Source: Stenotrophomonas maltophilia
GTDB taxonomy: Bacteria > Pseudomonadota > Gammaproteobacteria > Xanthomonadales > Xanthomonadaceae
Assembly: GCF_039555535.1 (NCBI RefSeq)
Contig: NZ_CP154630.1
Location: 2,803,001-2,867,000 of the forward strand
Length of the DNA stretch: 64,000 nt
Direction: 5' to 3'
Part shown: one piece after another, positions 35,286-42,469 of the stretch
How positions within the stretch are numbered: the stretch's first letter is position 1
How the letters are laid out: every line of letters starts with the position of its first letter
Notes under the pieces: model-generated
The model's database searches: none
Told to the model about the DNA's origin: nothing
Seen by the model: only the letters and a program-made list of their open reading frames with translations
Position numbers and translations under genes: made by a program

Positions 35286-35835
35286 GCCCCGCGAATATAC
35301 GTGCGTTGATCTCTTCGAGGGCTTTCTCCAGCTCCGTGTCCGCAATCTCCAGATGCGTGTCCAGAATGTTCAAAATCAGAATCCGATCTTCAGCGCCAGG
35401 TCGCAGCGCACTTCTAACTTGGTACTTCATTTTCCTGGCCGCGACAGCGCAGGCCACCGCGACCGCAAGTCCTTGGGCCGCTTTGTGCAGCTCGTGGATG
35501 CGATGGAGGTTTTCTCGTACGGAAGCCGGAGCTTGAAGAACGTCACCGCCCTCTGCCTCAAAGCTTTCATTAATCGCTTGGGCGTGATCGTGTTGGATGT
35601 GGTGCCGCAACTTCCGAATGCGTTCGTGCCACTCCTGAACATCGGGCTCCAAGAGCGTGGACAGGCCAAGGGCTCGTTCCAGCGCTTCTTCCCGTCTGCG
35701 TCTCTGTTCTCGAAGCGATATTTGCAGCGCCAGAAACGCGGCAAAGAACGTCCCAATTGCCGACCATGCATCCCAGTCAACCAGACATTTACTGCCGAGC
35801 CACCAGCACTGACTGACGCCATCCAGCATACTCAT
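35245..35835 (-). CDS. Single-TM protein of the C-x6-C set, member B
   Basis: 196 residues. N-terminus MSMLDGVSQCWWLGSKC: Cys10-x6-Cys17, first seven residues identical to member A, then VDWDAWSAIGTFFAAFLALQ as the helix and the strongly basic REQRRRREEALERALG at the cytoplasmic edge. About 150 helical residues follow, ending FAGPKKRPRWAPWRRW. Outside the N-terminus it does not resemble member A. The box and ribosome site (GGGGGAUCA) are the same, 29 bases from box to ATG. A longer reading frame upstream is not supported. Confidence 0.75.
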   Translation of the reverse strand: MSMLDGVSQCWWLGSKCLVDWDAWSAIGTFFAAFLALQISLREQRRRREEALERALGLSTLLEPDVQEWHERIRKLRHHIQHDHAQAINESFEAEGGDVLQAPASVRENLHRIHELHKAAQGLAVAVACAVAARKMKYQVRSALRPGAEDRILILNILDTHLEIADTELEKALEEINARIFAGPKKRPRWAPWRRW

Positions 35836-35863
35836 TCGCTGATCCCCCTGTGGATTCGCCGGC

Positions 35864-35872
35864 ATTCTGCCA
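35864..35872 (-). promoter_or_regulatory. TGGCAGAAT box of member B
   Basis: Same nine bases as at member A and the same 29-base distance to the start codon. On the other strand, a small phage ORF starts 25 bases away at 35,897. Confidence 0.6.
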
Positions 35873-35896
35873 CGCCATGGCGCGTGGAGAGCTGCC

Positions 35897-36104
35897 ATGG
35901 GTGACCGGCTGCTCACCGCTGTACAGGCCAAGCACACAGCGCGCGTCTTCCTCAGCGAGGCGCGAGCGCGGCGGCATGGCCTCGGGGCTACTGGTTCTCG
36001 TTCAACGCCGCTCAGCGCGCGCGTTTGCGCGCCACCGCCCCGCCCCACTGCCGGAGCCGCCGCGCGCACCGGCACTGCCGGCCCAACTGGATCTGTTCGC
36101 ATGA
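35897..36104 (+). pseudogene. Frameshifted small phage gene ending in QLDLFA
   Basis: Starts MGDRLLTAVQAKHTARVFLS and EARARRHG, then the frame is lost; another frame gives GYWFSFNAAQRARLRA and a third ends EPPRAPALPAQLDLFA before TGA. Phage proteins with this end (PAQLDLFA) are common in Xanthomonadaceae. The start resembles the small gene at 41,266 (MTDQLLTAAMVHV). At least two frameshifts make it a pseudogene. Confidence 0.5.
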
Positions 36105-36109
36105 GCGCT

Positions 36110-36470
36110 CTAGCGTTTCCGCTCAGCCTCAAGCTCCCCCAGCACAGCCGCCAAGCCGCGATTGCTGGCAATCGCTCGATCATGCCGGGTCTCCCCAGGC
36201 TTTCCCGAGTTGAGCCATTCCATCGCCCACGTCCGAAGCACCAGGTTTGCCGCTTCCAGAACTACCTAGTGGCGAGCATTCCTCTACCCATTCGCGAGCC
36301 GAGGGCCGAACACCATGAGCAGAGTTGCGCCCGGCTCCAGAAGCTGTTGCGCCGCATCCCCCTCCAGATGCTCACCGTGGTGAACCTGCCTAGCCAGTGC
36401 ATCCAACAAATCGGCGAGCGACCGGTCAGCGCCAGGAGCCACGGTGCTCGGATCTGCTGCCTTTCCCCAC
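36110..36470 (-). pseudogene. Phage hypothetical gene with two in-frame amber codons
   Basis: One minus-strand frame reads ADPSTVAPGADRSLADLLDA, LARQVHHGEHLEGDAAQQLL, EPGATLLMVFGPRLANG, then TAG, RNARH, TAG, then VVLEAANLVLRTWAMEWLNS, GKPGETRHDRAIASNRGLAA and VLGELEAERKR. The flanking parts are in the same frame, so two stop mutations or a small change between them broke it. It follows the integrase fragment in the same direction. Confidence 0.5.
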
Positions 36471-36479
36471 AGTTTCCTT

Positions 36480-36724
36480 TGCCGCCTTGTCGTCTAGCAA
36501 CCTGGCCTCGTACCAGTCCAGATACCACTCCAAGTAGTCGCGGACCTTTGGCAGGCGCGCCGAGATCCGCCCCCCCCTTGGGTCAGTTCTGCTTCTTTCG
36601 CGGCACGTATTCTCTCCGCCTCACGGGCGTCAGGTTGCCCAATGGACCAACGAAAGCGCTCGCCGCCTTCCGCCCAGTCGAGGTGGGCCTTGCTGCCGCG
36701 CCAGTAGAGTCGAACCTTTGCCAT
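36480..36724 (-). pseudogene. 5' fragment of a second integrase, inverted
   Basis: MAKVRLYWRGSKAHLDWAEG, ERIRAAKEAELTQGG and, after a frameshift, KVRDYLEWYLDWYEARL match the N-terminal SAM-like arm of the integrase at 42,328 (MVKVTIVWRDGAAYLNWREG; LPTVRDFLEAYLDWYK). The catalytic part is missing. It is on the strand opposite to the tRNA-proximal integrase. Confidence 0.7.
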
Positions 36725-36917
36725 TCCTCTGCACCTTCGATCGCGGCATAGAGCGCCGCCTTTTCGTACAACTGCTTTCCCATGAAGCGGCGGGAGTGAG
36801 CCCATAGCACATGGCGTTCTTCCTGAACTGGCTATTGGAGACGCCGCAGTAGTGGGCGGCTTCGTCAACGGTCAGCCAATCCTCCACTGATAAATCGAGC
36901 CTTTCAGCGGCGCCCAT
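36583..36917 (-). pseudogene. Excisionase-like gene, inverted copy, frameshifted
   Basis: MGAAERLDLSVEDWLTVDEA, AHYCGVSNSQFRKNAMCYGL, then a frameshift, then FMGKQLYEKAALYAAIEGAE and an end RKKQN. It parallels the gene at 42,134 (DWLTVDEAAHYCGVSRSQF; FMGKKLYEKAALYSAIYG; end RKKRN) over its whole length. It overlaps the second integrase fragment just as the other copy does. Confidence 0.65.
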
Positions 36918-37060
36918 TGGCGCCTCCTGCGGCCTTCCTGAGCCAAGAAGTGCGCCTTCTGAAGCACGGTCACAGTACCGAACTGGATGCACGCATCCCC
37001 CAGCGGCTGCGCGTACTGGCCGGCGCCCATGGCGGCCGCTACGGTTTCGGTGCTCACCAT
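36872..37060 (-). CDS. Small phage protein next to the inverted excisionase
   Basis: 62 residues, MVSTETVAAAMGAGQYAQPL, then GDACIQFGTVTVLQKAHFLA and a basic tail (EGRRRRQWAPL). The following excisionase-like start (36,917) lies inside its end. AGGAGAG lies just before the ATG. A regulatory or DNA-binding role would fit its place, but no motif shows it. Confidence 0.45.
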   Translation of the reverse strand: MVSTETVAAAMGAGQYAQPLGDACIQFGTVTVLQKAHFLAQEGRRRRQWAPLKGSIYQWRIG

Positions 37061-37295
37061 GGTCTCTCCTGCATAGGTGCCCGCCCCGCAACCGGCTGAT
37101 GCGCGAGGATGTGGTTGGTCCGGGGGGGGCTGCGGGCGCAGAGGGCCGATCACCACCGCTGCCTAGGCGCTGCCCGGCCTCTAAAGGCCGTGCGCAGACC
37201 GCACGCCTGCGTTGTCGCCAACCCCAATCGCCTCACGGCGAGCGGAGGGGCTTTCGGCGCGGAGGTTGATCGGTGTTCGGGTCCCGGAAACGCAG

Positions 37296-37320
37296 AAGCC
37301 CCAGCGCAGGGCCGGGGCTT
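37296..37320 (-). terminator. GC-rich hairpin after the coiled-coil gene
   Basis: AAGCCCC-N11-GGGGCTT, a perfect 7-bp stem, lies 56 bases past the stop of the gene at 37,376. On the minus strand it is followed by TTCTGCGTTT, a weak T-rich tail. A phage-type terminator is likely. Confidence 0.55.
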
Positions 37321-37375
37321 CAGGGACAATTATTGACAGTTGCAGAATTAGTTCATTTCCTAACGTCACTGTCAA

Positions 37376-38332
37376 TCACTTCGGGATGGGGCGACCCAGC
37401 TCCTCATGCAAGCCGGCCTTCTCGCCAGTCTCGTTCATCGGGAGGATGGCTTGCGAAAGATCTGTAATCTCAGAACGCTGGTTTCTGACCTTGCGCGAAT
37501 TCTCCACTCGATTCAAGTAATCGCCCAATGTCAGCATATTCATGACGCTGGTGGACTGCGACCCCTGGGTGGCGGCTTGCTTGAGCGAATGCATCTGATT
37601 TGCTAGCCCGGCCTTGTCGCGCTCAAGCTCACGAATGCGGTTTTCTGCATGTTTGAGTGCCTGCGTGTCAGTCTCACCTTTACTCTCGAGCCGCTCTTTG
37701 CTTTCCACAGCTTCGCGGAGCTGTTCGTCCTTCTGGGTCAGCTGGTCACGGAGCTCCCCTACCGCCATGAATATCTTCGAAACATCAGCATCGGGGACGA
37801 CATCCACCCAATTCTCGATCGACCCAACTACTTCTAGCTGGAGCGTCCGGATTGATTCGAGCACTTCATCAAGGTTGCGCATAGCGACTTGAGCTCGGAC
37901 CTCTGGAACCTGCTGCTTCTGAGAGTCAGCAACGAAAGTGGCGACCCTTCGCTCCAGCGCAAGCGTTTTGGTCAGAATCAAACGCAGACCACGCACAGCC
38001 ATCCGGCCACTTGCATATAGCTTACCGTCTTGGTTGATAGCTGCCATCGCTGTCGAGATCCTCGCCCCGACCACGCCCGTTACCACAGCGACAACGATTT
38101 GCAGCAAGGCATTGTAGTTCTCACCTACAGCTTTGGGTCCGAACCAGCCCAGCACGACGCCGACCACTATGAGTAGAAAAGTATAGGGGTCCAGAACGAC
38201 CTTCAGGAATACTCCCCAAGGTCTAACCACTCCTACGAGCCAACGGCCAAAACCATAGAATGCCCCTCCACCGGACGTTGGAGTGCCACTCTTCACATTT
38301 GCTGCATTCTCCGCCGCAGGATCGCCTGCCAT
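37376..38332 (-). CDS. Membrane protein with two helices and a long coiled coil
   Basis: 318 residues. After a Gly/Ala-rich start there are two helices, VVLDPYTFLLIVVGVVLGWF (about 46-65) and ALLQIVVAVVTGVVGARIST (about 76-95), then about 110 mixed residues and a coiled coil (about 190-265: VGELRDQLTQKDEQLREAVE, SKERLESKGETDTQALKHAE, NRIRELERDKAGLANQMHSL). GGGGAA precedes the ATG. Its base composition is more AT-rich than the chromosome. The layout (short anchor, big cytoplasmic part) recalls the C-x6-C set, but there are no paired N-terminal cysteines. Function unknown. Confidence 0.65.
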   Translation of the reverse strand: MAGDPAAENAANVKSGTPTSGGGAFYGFGRWLVGVVRPWGVFLKVVLDPYTFLLIVVGVVLGWFGPKAVGENYNALLQIVVAVVTGVVGARISTAMAAINQDGKLYASGRMAVRGLRLILTKTLALERRVATFVADSQKQQVPEVRAQVAMRNLDEVLESIRTLQLEVVGSIENWVDVVPDADVSKIFMAVGELRDQLTQKDEQLREAVESKERLESKGETDTQALKHAENRIRELERDKAGLANQMHSLKQAATQGSQSTSVMNMLTLGDYLNRVENSRKVRNQRSEITDLSQAILPMNETGEKAGLHEELGRPIPK

Positions 38333-38449
38333 GATCTTCCCCTGACGTCACACCGCCATTCGGCCCCGGATCCAGTCTAGGGCCTTGACTAGCTCATAGC
38401 GATACTGTCGAATCGTTAACGAACCGCCATACCTCTCAGCCACCATACG

Positions 38450-38818
38450 CGCCTTGCCCGCGCACAGAAGGCGGCAGCCGACGCCGCGGCAGAGGCAGCG
38501 GCCCAGCAGCAGACCGAACCGGTGGCAGCCGCGCCGGCAGCGACTGCGGCACCGGCGCGAAGCGCTCCGACGGCAATGGCCAGCACCCCGGCACCGAACG
38601 CCGCGCCGCGCGAGGTCGCCAAGATCAAGCTGGGCGACATCAACGCGCGCATCGCCCCGCTCTTGATCAGCGCCGACGGTCTGGCCCTGCTGGGGTTCAA
38701 GCCGATCAATCCCACCGGTGCCACTAAGCTCTACGACCAGGCGCAGTTCCCGGACATGTGCCGGGCCATGATCCACGGTCTGCAGGATGCGGCCGACCAG
38801 TACCCGCTGGCCGCGTGA
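38450..38818 (+). CDS. 5'-truncated phage protein
   Basis: An Ala/Gln/Pro-rich stretch (ADAAAEAAAQQQTEPVAAAP) is followed by a compact domain: VAKIKLGDINARIAPLLISA, DGLALLGFKPINPTGATKLY, DQAQFPDMCRAMIHGLQDAA. The reading frame is open from about 38,441 but has no good start; a GTG at 38,522 could serve. The join to the unrelated coiled-coil gene region at about 38,440 suggests the 5' end was lost. It heads a chain of four overlapping small genes. Confidence 0.55.
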   Translation, partial: RLARAQKAAADAAAEAAAQQQTEPVAAAPAATAAPARSAPTAMASTPAPNAAPREVAKIKLGDINARIAPLLISADGLALLGFKPINPTGATKLYDQAQFPDMCRAMIHGLQDAADQYPLAA

Positions 38819-39108
38819 TGGAGCTCTGGCGCACCAGCGAACTGCAGGCCCTGCGCCAGATGGAGGGCCGCGACGCGATGACCGTCGCGGATGCCCTCGG
38901 ACGCTCGCCCCGTGCGGTTCAAGACATGGCCCGCTGCCAAGGGATGCCGGTACCGCGCCAGCGTCATGCCCGGTACTGGCCGGCCACCACTAAACGCCGC
39001 GCCCGGCAGCTCCGGGCCAGCGGCAACACCGTCAACCAGATCAGCGCCGCGCTGGGTGTCCCGTTCGGGACGGTGCGCCGCTGGGTCTACGAAGGAGCAG
39101 CAGCATGA
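38818..39108 (+). CDS. Phage DNA-binding protein with two helix-turn-helix motifs
   Basis: 96 residues. Two HTH-like segments: RDAMTVADALGRSPRAVQDM (about 17-36) and NTVNQISAALGVPFGTVRRW (about 72-91), separated by a basic linker. The ATG overlaps the stop of the previous gene (TGATG). It is probably a small phage transcription or excision regulator; the target is unknown. Confidence 0.6.
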   Translation: MELWRTSELQALRQMEGRDAMTVADALGRSPRAVQDMARCQGMPVPRQRHARYWPATTKRRARQLRASGNTVNQISAALGVPFGTVRRWVYEGAAA

Positions 39109-39326
39109 CCAGCATCCACGTGAAGCCCGTCTTCAGTGGCGCGACCGACCGCGAAAAGGACCAGGCCCGGCAGAAGCTGGCGAGTGACATCGCACGCTTC
39201 AAGGCCGCCGGCGGCAAGGTCGAAATCTCGGGCACAAGCGGCATCGACAAGAGCACGATCAGCCGCAGGCAGGTGGTTGAGGCTCGACACGGTCGCCGCG
39301 GTGGTAAGAAGGCAGCAAAGGCATGA
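39105..39326 (+). CDS. Small basic phage protein
   Basis: 73 residues, MTSIHVKPVFSGATDREKDQ, then SDIARFKAAGGKVEISGTSG and a Lys/Arg-rich tail (RHGRRGGKKAAKA). Four-base overlaps (ATGA) with both neighbours. GGAG lies 7-9 bases upstream. The basic tail hints at nucleic-acid binding. Family not recognised. Confidence 0.5.
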   Translation: MTSIHVKPVFSGATDREKDQARQKLASDIARFKAAGGKVEISGTSGIDKSTISRRQVVEARHGRRGGKKAAKA

Positions 39327-39580
39327 GCCGCCACATCGAACGCCGCGCGCCCAAGGAGACGCTGGGCTTCGCTTGGGGCCGGTTCCCAACCGTCGACGGC
39401 AGCGCAATCACCTGGCGCCTGTACCGCCGCGACCACCGCCGTGCGCTGCACATGCACGCAGAGACCTTCTTTGCCCAAGAAGACCGCGCAGTGATCGCCA
39501 GGCACCTGCGCCGCGCGCGCCGCCACCTTCGCGACCAGGTGGATGAGATCGACCTAGTTGCGATGGGGCTGGCAGAGTAA
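39323..39580 (+). CDS. Small phage protein, last of the overlapping chain
   Basis: 85 residues, MSRHIERRAPKETLGFAWGR, then WRLYRRDHRRALHMHAETFF and a helical Arg-rich part. ATGA overlap with the gene before. It ends six bases before the stop of member C on the other strand. No function can be assigned. Confidence 0.5.
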   Translation: MSRHIERRAPKETLGFAWGRFPTVDGSAITWRLYRRDHRRALHMHAETFFAQEDRAVIARHLRRARRHLRDQVDEIDLVAMGLAE

Positions 39581-39585
39581 GCAAT

Positions 39586-40275
39586 TTAAGCGACCGGGAT
39601 TCTTTCCTGTCCCTCGGTGCGCTCGCTTTCGCTGAGAACCTCCTCGCGGAAGCGATCGACCAGATCAGGAGCGATGCTAGCCACGAATTGAAGTTGCTGC
39701 CGCAGCACCTCCAAAGCCATCCGCCTGCCGGTGTACGAGACGCTGATACGTGTAGCCATGATCGTCGGTATCGGCTGGTGCTCGTGGATGTGCGCGGCGA
39801 TGTGGCAGGCAGCCGCGTTGATATCCCTGCTGTGGCTGATCATCGTCGCCAGGTCCGCGCCGAGATCTACGGACAGGTAGTGGATCCGCTCGGCGATGGC
39901 TTCCGCGCTGGGCAACAAAGGTTCGGCGAGGCGCTCAACTGCGTTTTTCACGGCGCGCCAATCTTTGACCCTGCTCGGGTCGAGTGTGGGCAATGCGTCA
40001 AGTTCAGCCGCGTAGGTCTGGATCTTCTTCGGCACAGCGGTCACTTCGTGAAGCAAAAGGCGTCCAACGATTCGGGCTTGTGCCTTCCACAGAACCTGAG
40101 AGTCCAGGTGTTGCCTCGCAGCGATAGTTGCGGCTTGCCGGGATGTGCGCCACGCAAGGAAAGCAACCAGAACAGTCACCAGACCCACGGCTGCGGTGGC
40201 GATGGCTCCCCACCCCGCCCAGAACGTCGCGCACTCCGCCTTCATCGAAAGGCATTCACCAAATCCCAGAGCCAT
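39586..40275 (-). CDS. Single-TM protein of the C-x6-C set, member C
   Basis: 229 residues. MALGFGECLSMKAEC gives Cys8-x6-Cys15, then FWAGWGAIATAAVGLVTVLV as the helix, and AWRTSRQAATIAARQHL at the cytoplasmic edge. The rest (about 180 residues) is mostly helical with no match to members A, B or D. The TGGCAGAAT box is 31 bases before the ATG, with GGGGGA as ribosome site. A Met ten codons later is a weaker start because it would lose the first Cys. Confidence 0.72.
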   Translation of the reverse strand: MALGFGECLSMKAECATFWAGWGAIATAAVGLVTVLVAFLAWRTSRQAATIAARQHLDSQVLWKAQARIVGRLLLHEVTAVPKKIQTYAAELDALPTLDPSRVKDWRAVKNAVERLAEPLLPSAEAIAERIHYLSVDLGADLATMISHSRDINAAACHIAAHIHEHQPIPTIMATRISVSYTGRRMALEVLRQQLQFVASIAPDLVDRFREEVLSESERTEGQERIPVA

Positions 40276-40305
40276 CCCATGGTCCCCCTCTCTGTGCTGG
40301 AGCCG

Positions 40306-40314
40306 ATTCTGCCA
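40306..40314 (-). promoter_or_regulatory. TGGCAGAAT box of member C
   Basis: Same nine bases as the other three boxes, 31 bases before the start codon. The 200 bases between this gene's start and the stop of member D contain nothing else that I can identify. Confidence 0.58.
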
Positions 40315-40474
40315 TGACCTTCATCCATCGGAACGAGCGGGTCTAAGTGTAGGAACGGCTCTGACGAACTACCGTCGTCTGGAGCGAGACCAGCAACCGC
40401 GACATGATCCTGACCGACCGCCGCGGCGCGCGATCATGCGATCCAATCAATGCTGATCGCTGAACCACAGACAC

Positions 40475-41068
40475 TCAACTCCCTTGTTCGTGGCCTCCAA
40501 GGTCAATACCGGTGAGCTTCTTTATCGCGAGCAAGACGTTCTGGGCGGCGAGCTCCACGTTGTCAAGAGCCGTCGTGTAATCAGAGAGTCTATGAAAAGG
40601 ATGATTACCATACATATCAATCTCCTCGCCGGCGTCCAGAAAGGCATTCAGCACATCAAGGCTGGACTGCAAATTGGAGACACCAATAGAGATCATTTCC
40701 AGGCCATCAGAGAGGATGACAAATGGAACTTGCCCCTTAACCCTCAGAAGACCTGAGACAGTCTTGGCGTCGGCCCCAGCGGCCAAGGCCTTCGGTATTT
40801 CAGGCAGGATCTTGTTCTTAATCGTCTTAGTTTGATCCCGCACGTCGAGGATTTTCGGAAGAAGACGATTGATTTCGATAAACGAGATCTGACGCTCTCG
40901 CGTGGCACGCCTCTCGTTATCCACCTTGTAGTTGCGAGCGGGAACGTACACCGCGAGAAATGTGGCAATGGCAGCAGCCCAACCACCGATAGCAGACACG
41001 GCCGTCCAGTCAAGTCGACAGGTGGGCGCGAAATTGAAGCAAGGAACCATGACTTCAGCAACGATCAT
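40475..41068 (-). CDS. Single-TM protein of the C-x6-C set, member D
   Basis: 197 residues if it starts at ATG 41068. MIVAEVMVPCFNFAPTC then gives Cys10-x6-Cys17 at the same positions as A and B, followed by LDWTAVSAIGGWAAAIATFL and VPARNYKVDNERRATRER. The first 24 residues align with member B without gaps. This start is chosen because the box is then 29 bases away, as in A and B; a Met at residue 7 is the alternative. The cytoplasmic part (about 150 residues) is unlike the others. Confidence 0.72.
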   Translation of the reverse strand: MIVAEVMVPCFNFAPTCRLDWTAVSAIGGWAAAIATFLAVYVPARNYKVDNERRATRERQISFIEINRLLPKILDVRDQTKTIKNKILPEIPKALAAGADAKTVSGLLRVKGQVPFVILSDGLEMISIGVSNLQSSLDVLNAFLDAGEEIDMYGNHPFHRLSDYTTALDNVELAAQNVLLAIKKLTGIDLGGHEQGS

Positions 41069-41096
41069 CTGGCCATTTCCATATGGTGGAGACGCC

Positions 41097-41105
41097 ATTC
41101 TGCCA
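41097..41105 (-). promoter_or_regulatory. TGGCAGAAT box of member D
   Basis: Fourth copy of the nine-base box, 29 bases before ATG 41068. The bases between box and start differ from the other members here, so the box itself is what is conserved. Confidence 0.58.
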
Positions 41106-41265
41106 TGGAGAGCCGCCGTGTCTGACACGGCGCTCAGCGCTAAACCAGATAACGGCGCGCTTTCGGCGACGGGCAACCATCGGAATCTGCACATTGGGGC
41201 TGCCCACTGCTCCATCCTGCCTAGTAATCCATTTGCCACGACTGCGCGTCTCTCGGAGATTGCCC

Positions 41266-41406
41266 ATGACTGACCAGCTGCTCACCGCCGCAATGGTCCA
41301 CGTGTTCGCCCTGGCCGGGTTTGCGGCCGGCATCGCCACCCTGTGGGCGATCAGCCGCGCATGCCTTGCCGCGCGCGCCGGGCTGCGCTGGTGCTGGCGG
41401 AGGTGA
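41266..41406 (+). CDS. Small phage membrane protein
   Basis: 46 residues, MTDQLLTAAMVHVFALAGFA, then AGIATLWAISRACLAARAGL and a basic end RWCWRR. One hydrophobic helix. CGGAG about 9 bases before the ATG. It starts the tRNA-proximal phage cluster (small protein, Dam, small protein, excisionase, integrase). The start resembles the broken gene at 35,897. Confidence 0.55.
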   Translation: MTDQLLTAAMVHVFALAGFAAGIATLWAISRACLAARAGLRWCWRR

Positions 41407-41410
41407 GCTC

Positions 41411-41943
41411 ATGGCCAATAAGTTTGGAAACGCCGACGGCGGCGGCTTCAACAAGGAAACGTGGCTCACGCCGCCACACATCCTCGCCGCGCTCGGTCCC
41501 TTCGACCTCGACCCCTGCGCAGCCCCTTCGCCACGCCCTTGGCCGTCGGCCGCCAGGCACATCGAGTTGCCCGGGGACGGCCTGACGGCGGAGTGGCAAG
41601 GTCGGGTGTGGTGCAATCCGCCATATGGGGCCCAAGCCGTTCGCTGGCTTCAGCGGATGGCGGAACATGGGAACGGTGTGGCTCTGGTTTTTGCACGAAC
41701 CGAGACGACCATGTTCCAGGATCAGGTCTGGCCACGGGCCCACGCAGTTCTGTTCTTGCGCGGCCGCATCGCGTTCTGTTCACCAGACGGCAAACCAGCA
41801 ATGAGTGACGGGCACCGTCCGTCCTCATAGCCTACGGGGAATCCAACGCGCGGCAGCTGGCCGCCTGTGGGCTCGAAGGGTATTGCATGAAGCTCGAACC
41901 GGCATTTCGAAAGAACGATGACCTGTTCGGGGCTGCCGCATGA
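41411..41943 (+). pseudogene. dam: Phage DNA N6-adenine methyltransferase, frameshifted
   Basis: MANKFGNADGGGFNKETWLT, PFDLDPCAAP and the catalytic-type VWCNPPYGAQAVRWLQRMAE are those of phage Dam proteins (NPPY in place of DPPY). TETTMFQDQVWPRAHAVLFL follows. The frame breaks near 41,822: the sequence then continues in another frame as AYGESNARQLAACGLEGYCM, to a stop at 41,943 that overlaps the next gene. A one-base indel is enough to explain it; the first part is a 139-residue ORF that ends early. Confidence 0.75.
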
Positions 41944-42122
41944 ACGCCCAGCTCTTCCCCCGCGAACCGCGCCGCATGAAGCAGCCGGCCAAGGACGTGC
42001 TGCGCGAGCAGCTGGTGGTCGCGGCCGATGAAGTGATCTGCCTTCGCGCAGAGGTTCTGCGCATGCGCGATGCAGCAACCCAGGCCACCAAGCAGCTGCG
42101 CGCTCCGCTGGCCACGAACTAA
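41940..42122 (+). CDS. Small phage protein
   Basis: 60 residues, MNAQLFPREPRRMKQPAKDV, then LREQLVVAADEVICLRAEVL, largely helical and probably coiled. ATG overlaps the end of the original Dam frame (ATGA). Next gene begins 12 bases later. No function recognised. Confidence 0.5.
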   Translation: MNAQLFPREPRRMKQPAKDVLREQLVVAADEVICLRAEVLRMRDAATQATKQLRAPLATN

Positions 42123-42133
42123 AGGAGGACCGG

Positions 42134-42469
42134 ATGAGAGCTGCTGAAAAGCTGGACATCGTCGGAAAGGACTGGCTGACCGTGGACGAGGCCGCGCACT
42201 ACTGCGGGGTGTCACGAAGCCAGTTCGATTCGAACATCGCCGACTACGGCATCGAACCACGAAATTTCATGGGCAAGAAGCTCTACGAGAAGGCTGCCCT
42301 CTACTCTGCAATCTACGGCTCCAAGCAATGGTCAAGGTCACAATCGTCTGGCGCGATGGCGCCGCGTACCTCAACTGGCGGGAAGGCGGCAAGCGAAGCC
42401 GTGTCGCCATTGGTCGCGTCAGCCCACGCGAGACTGAGCGCGTATGAGCAGCGAAAGAAGCGGAACTGA
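42134..42469 (+). CDS. Excisionase-like protein
   Basis: 111 residues. The helix-turn-helix region DWLTVDEAAHYCGVSRSQFD is of the MerR/excisionase type (decides directionality of recombination). FMGKKLYEKAALYSAIYG follows. The final third overlaps the integrase start in another frame; the inverted copy at 36,583 has the same overlap and the same ending (RKKQN against RKKRN), which suggests the overlap is original. AAGGAGG lies directly upstream. Confidence 0.7.
   Translation: MRAAEKLDIVGKDWLTVDEAAHYCGVSRSQFDSNIADYGIEPRNFMGKKLYEKAALYSAIYGSKQWSRSQSSGAMAPRTSTGGKAASEAVSPLVASAHARLSAYEQRKKRN

Noticed and set aside
35897..36751. 284-codon plus-strand frame
   Set aside because: It joins a broken small phage gene with the antisense of the integrase fragment; no single protein is supported.
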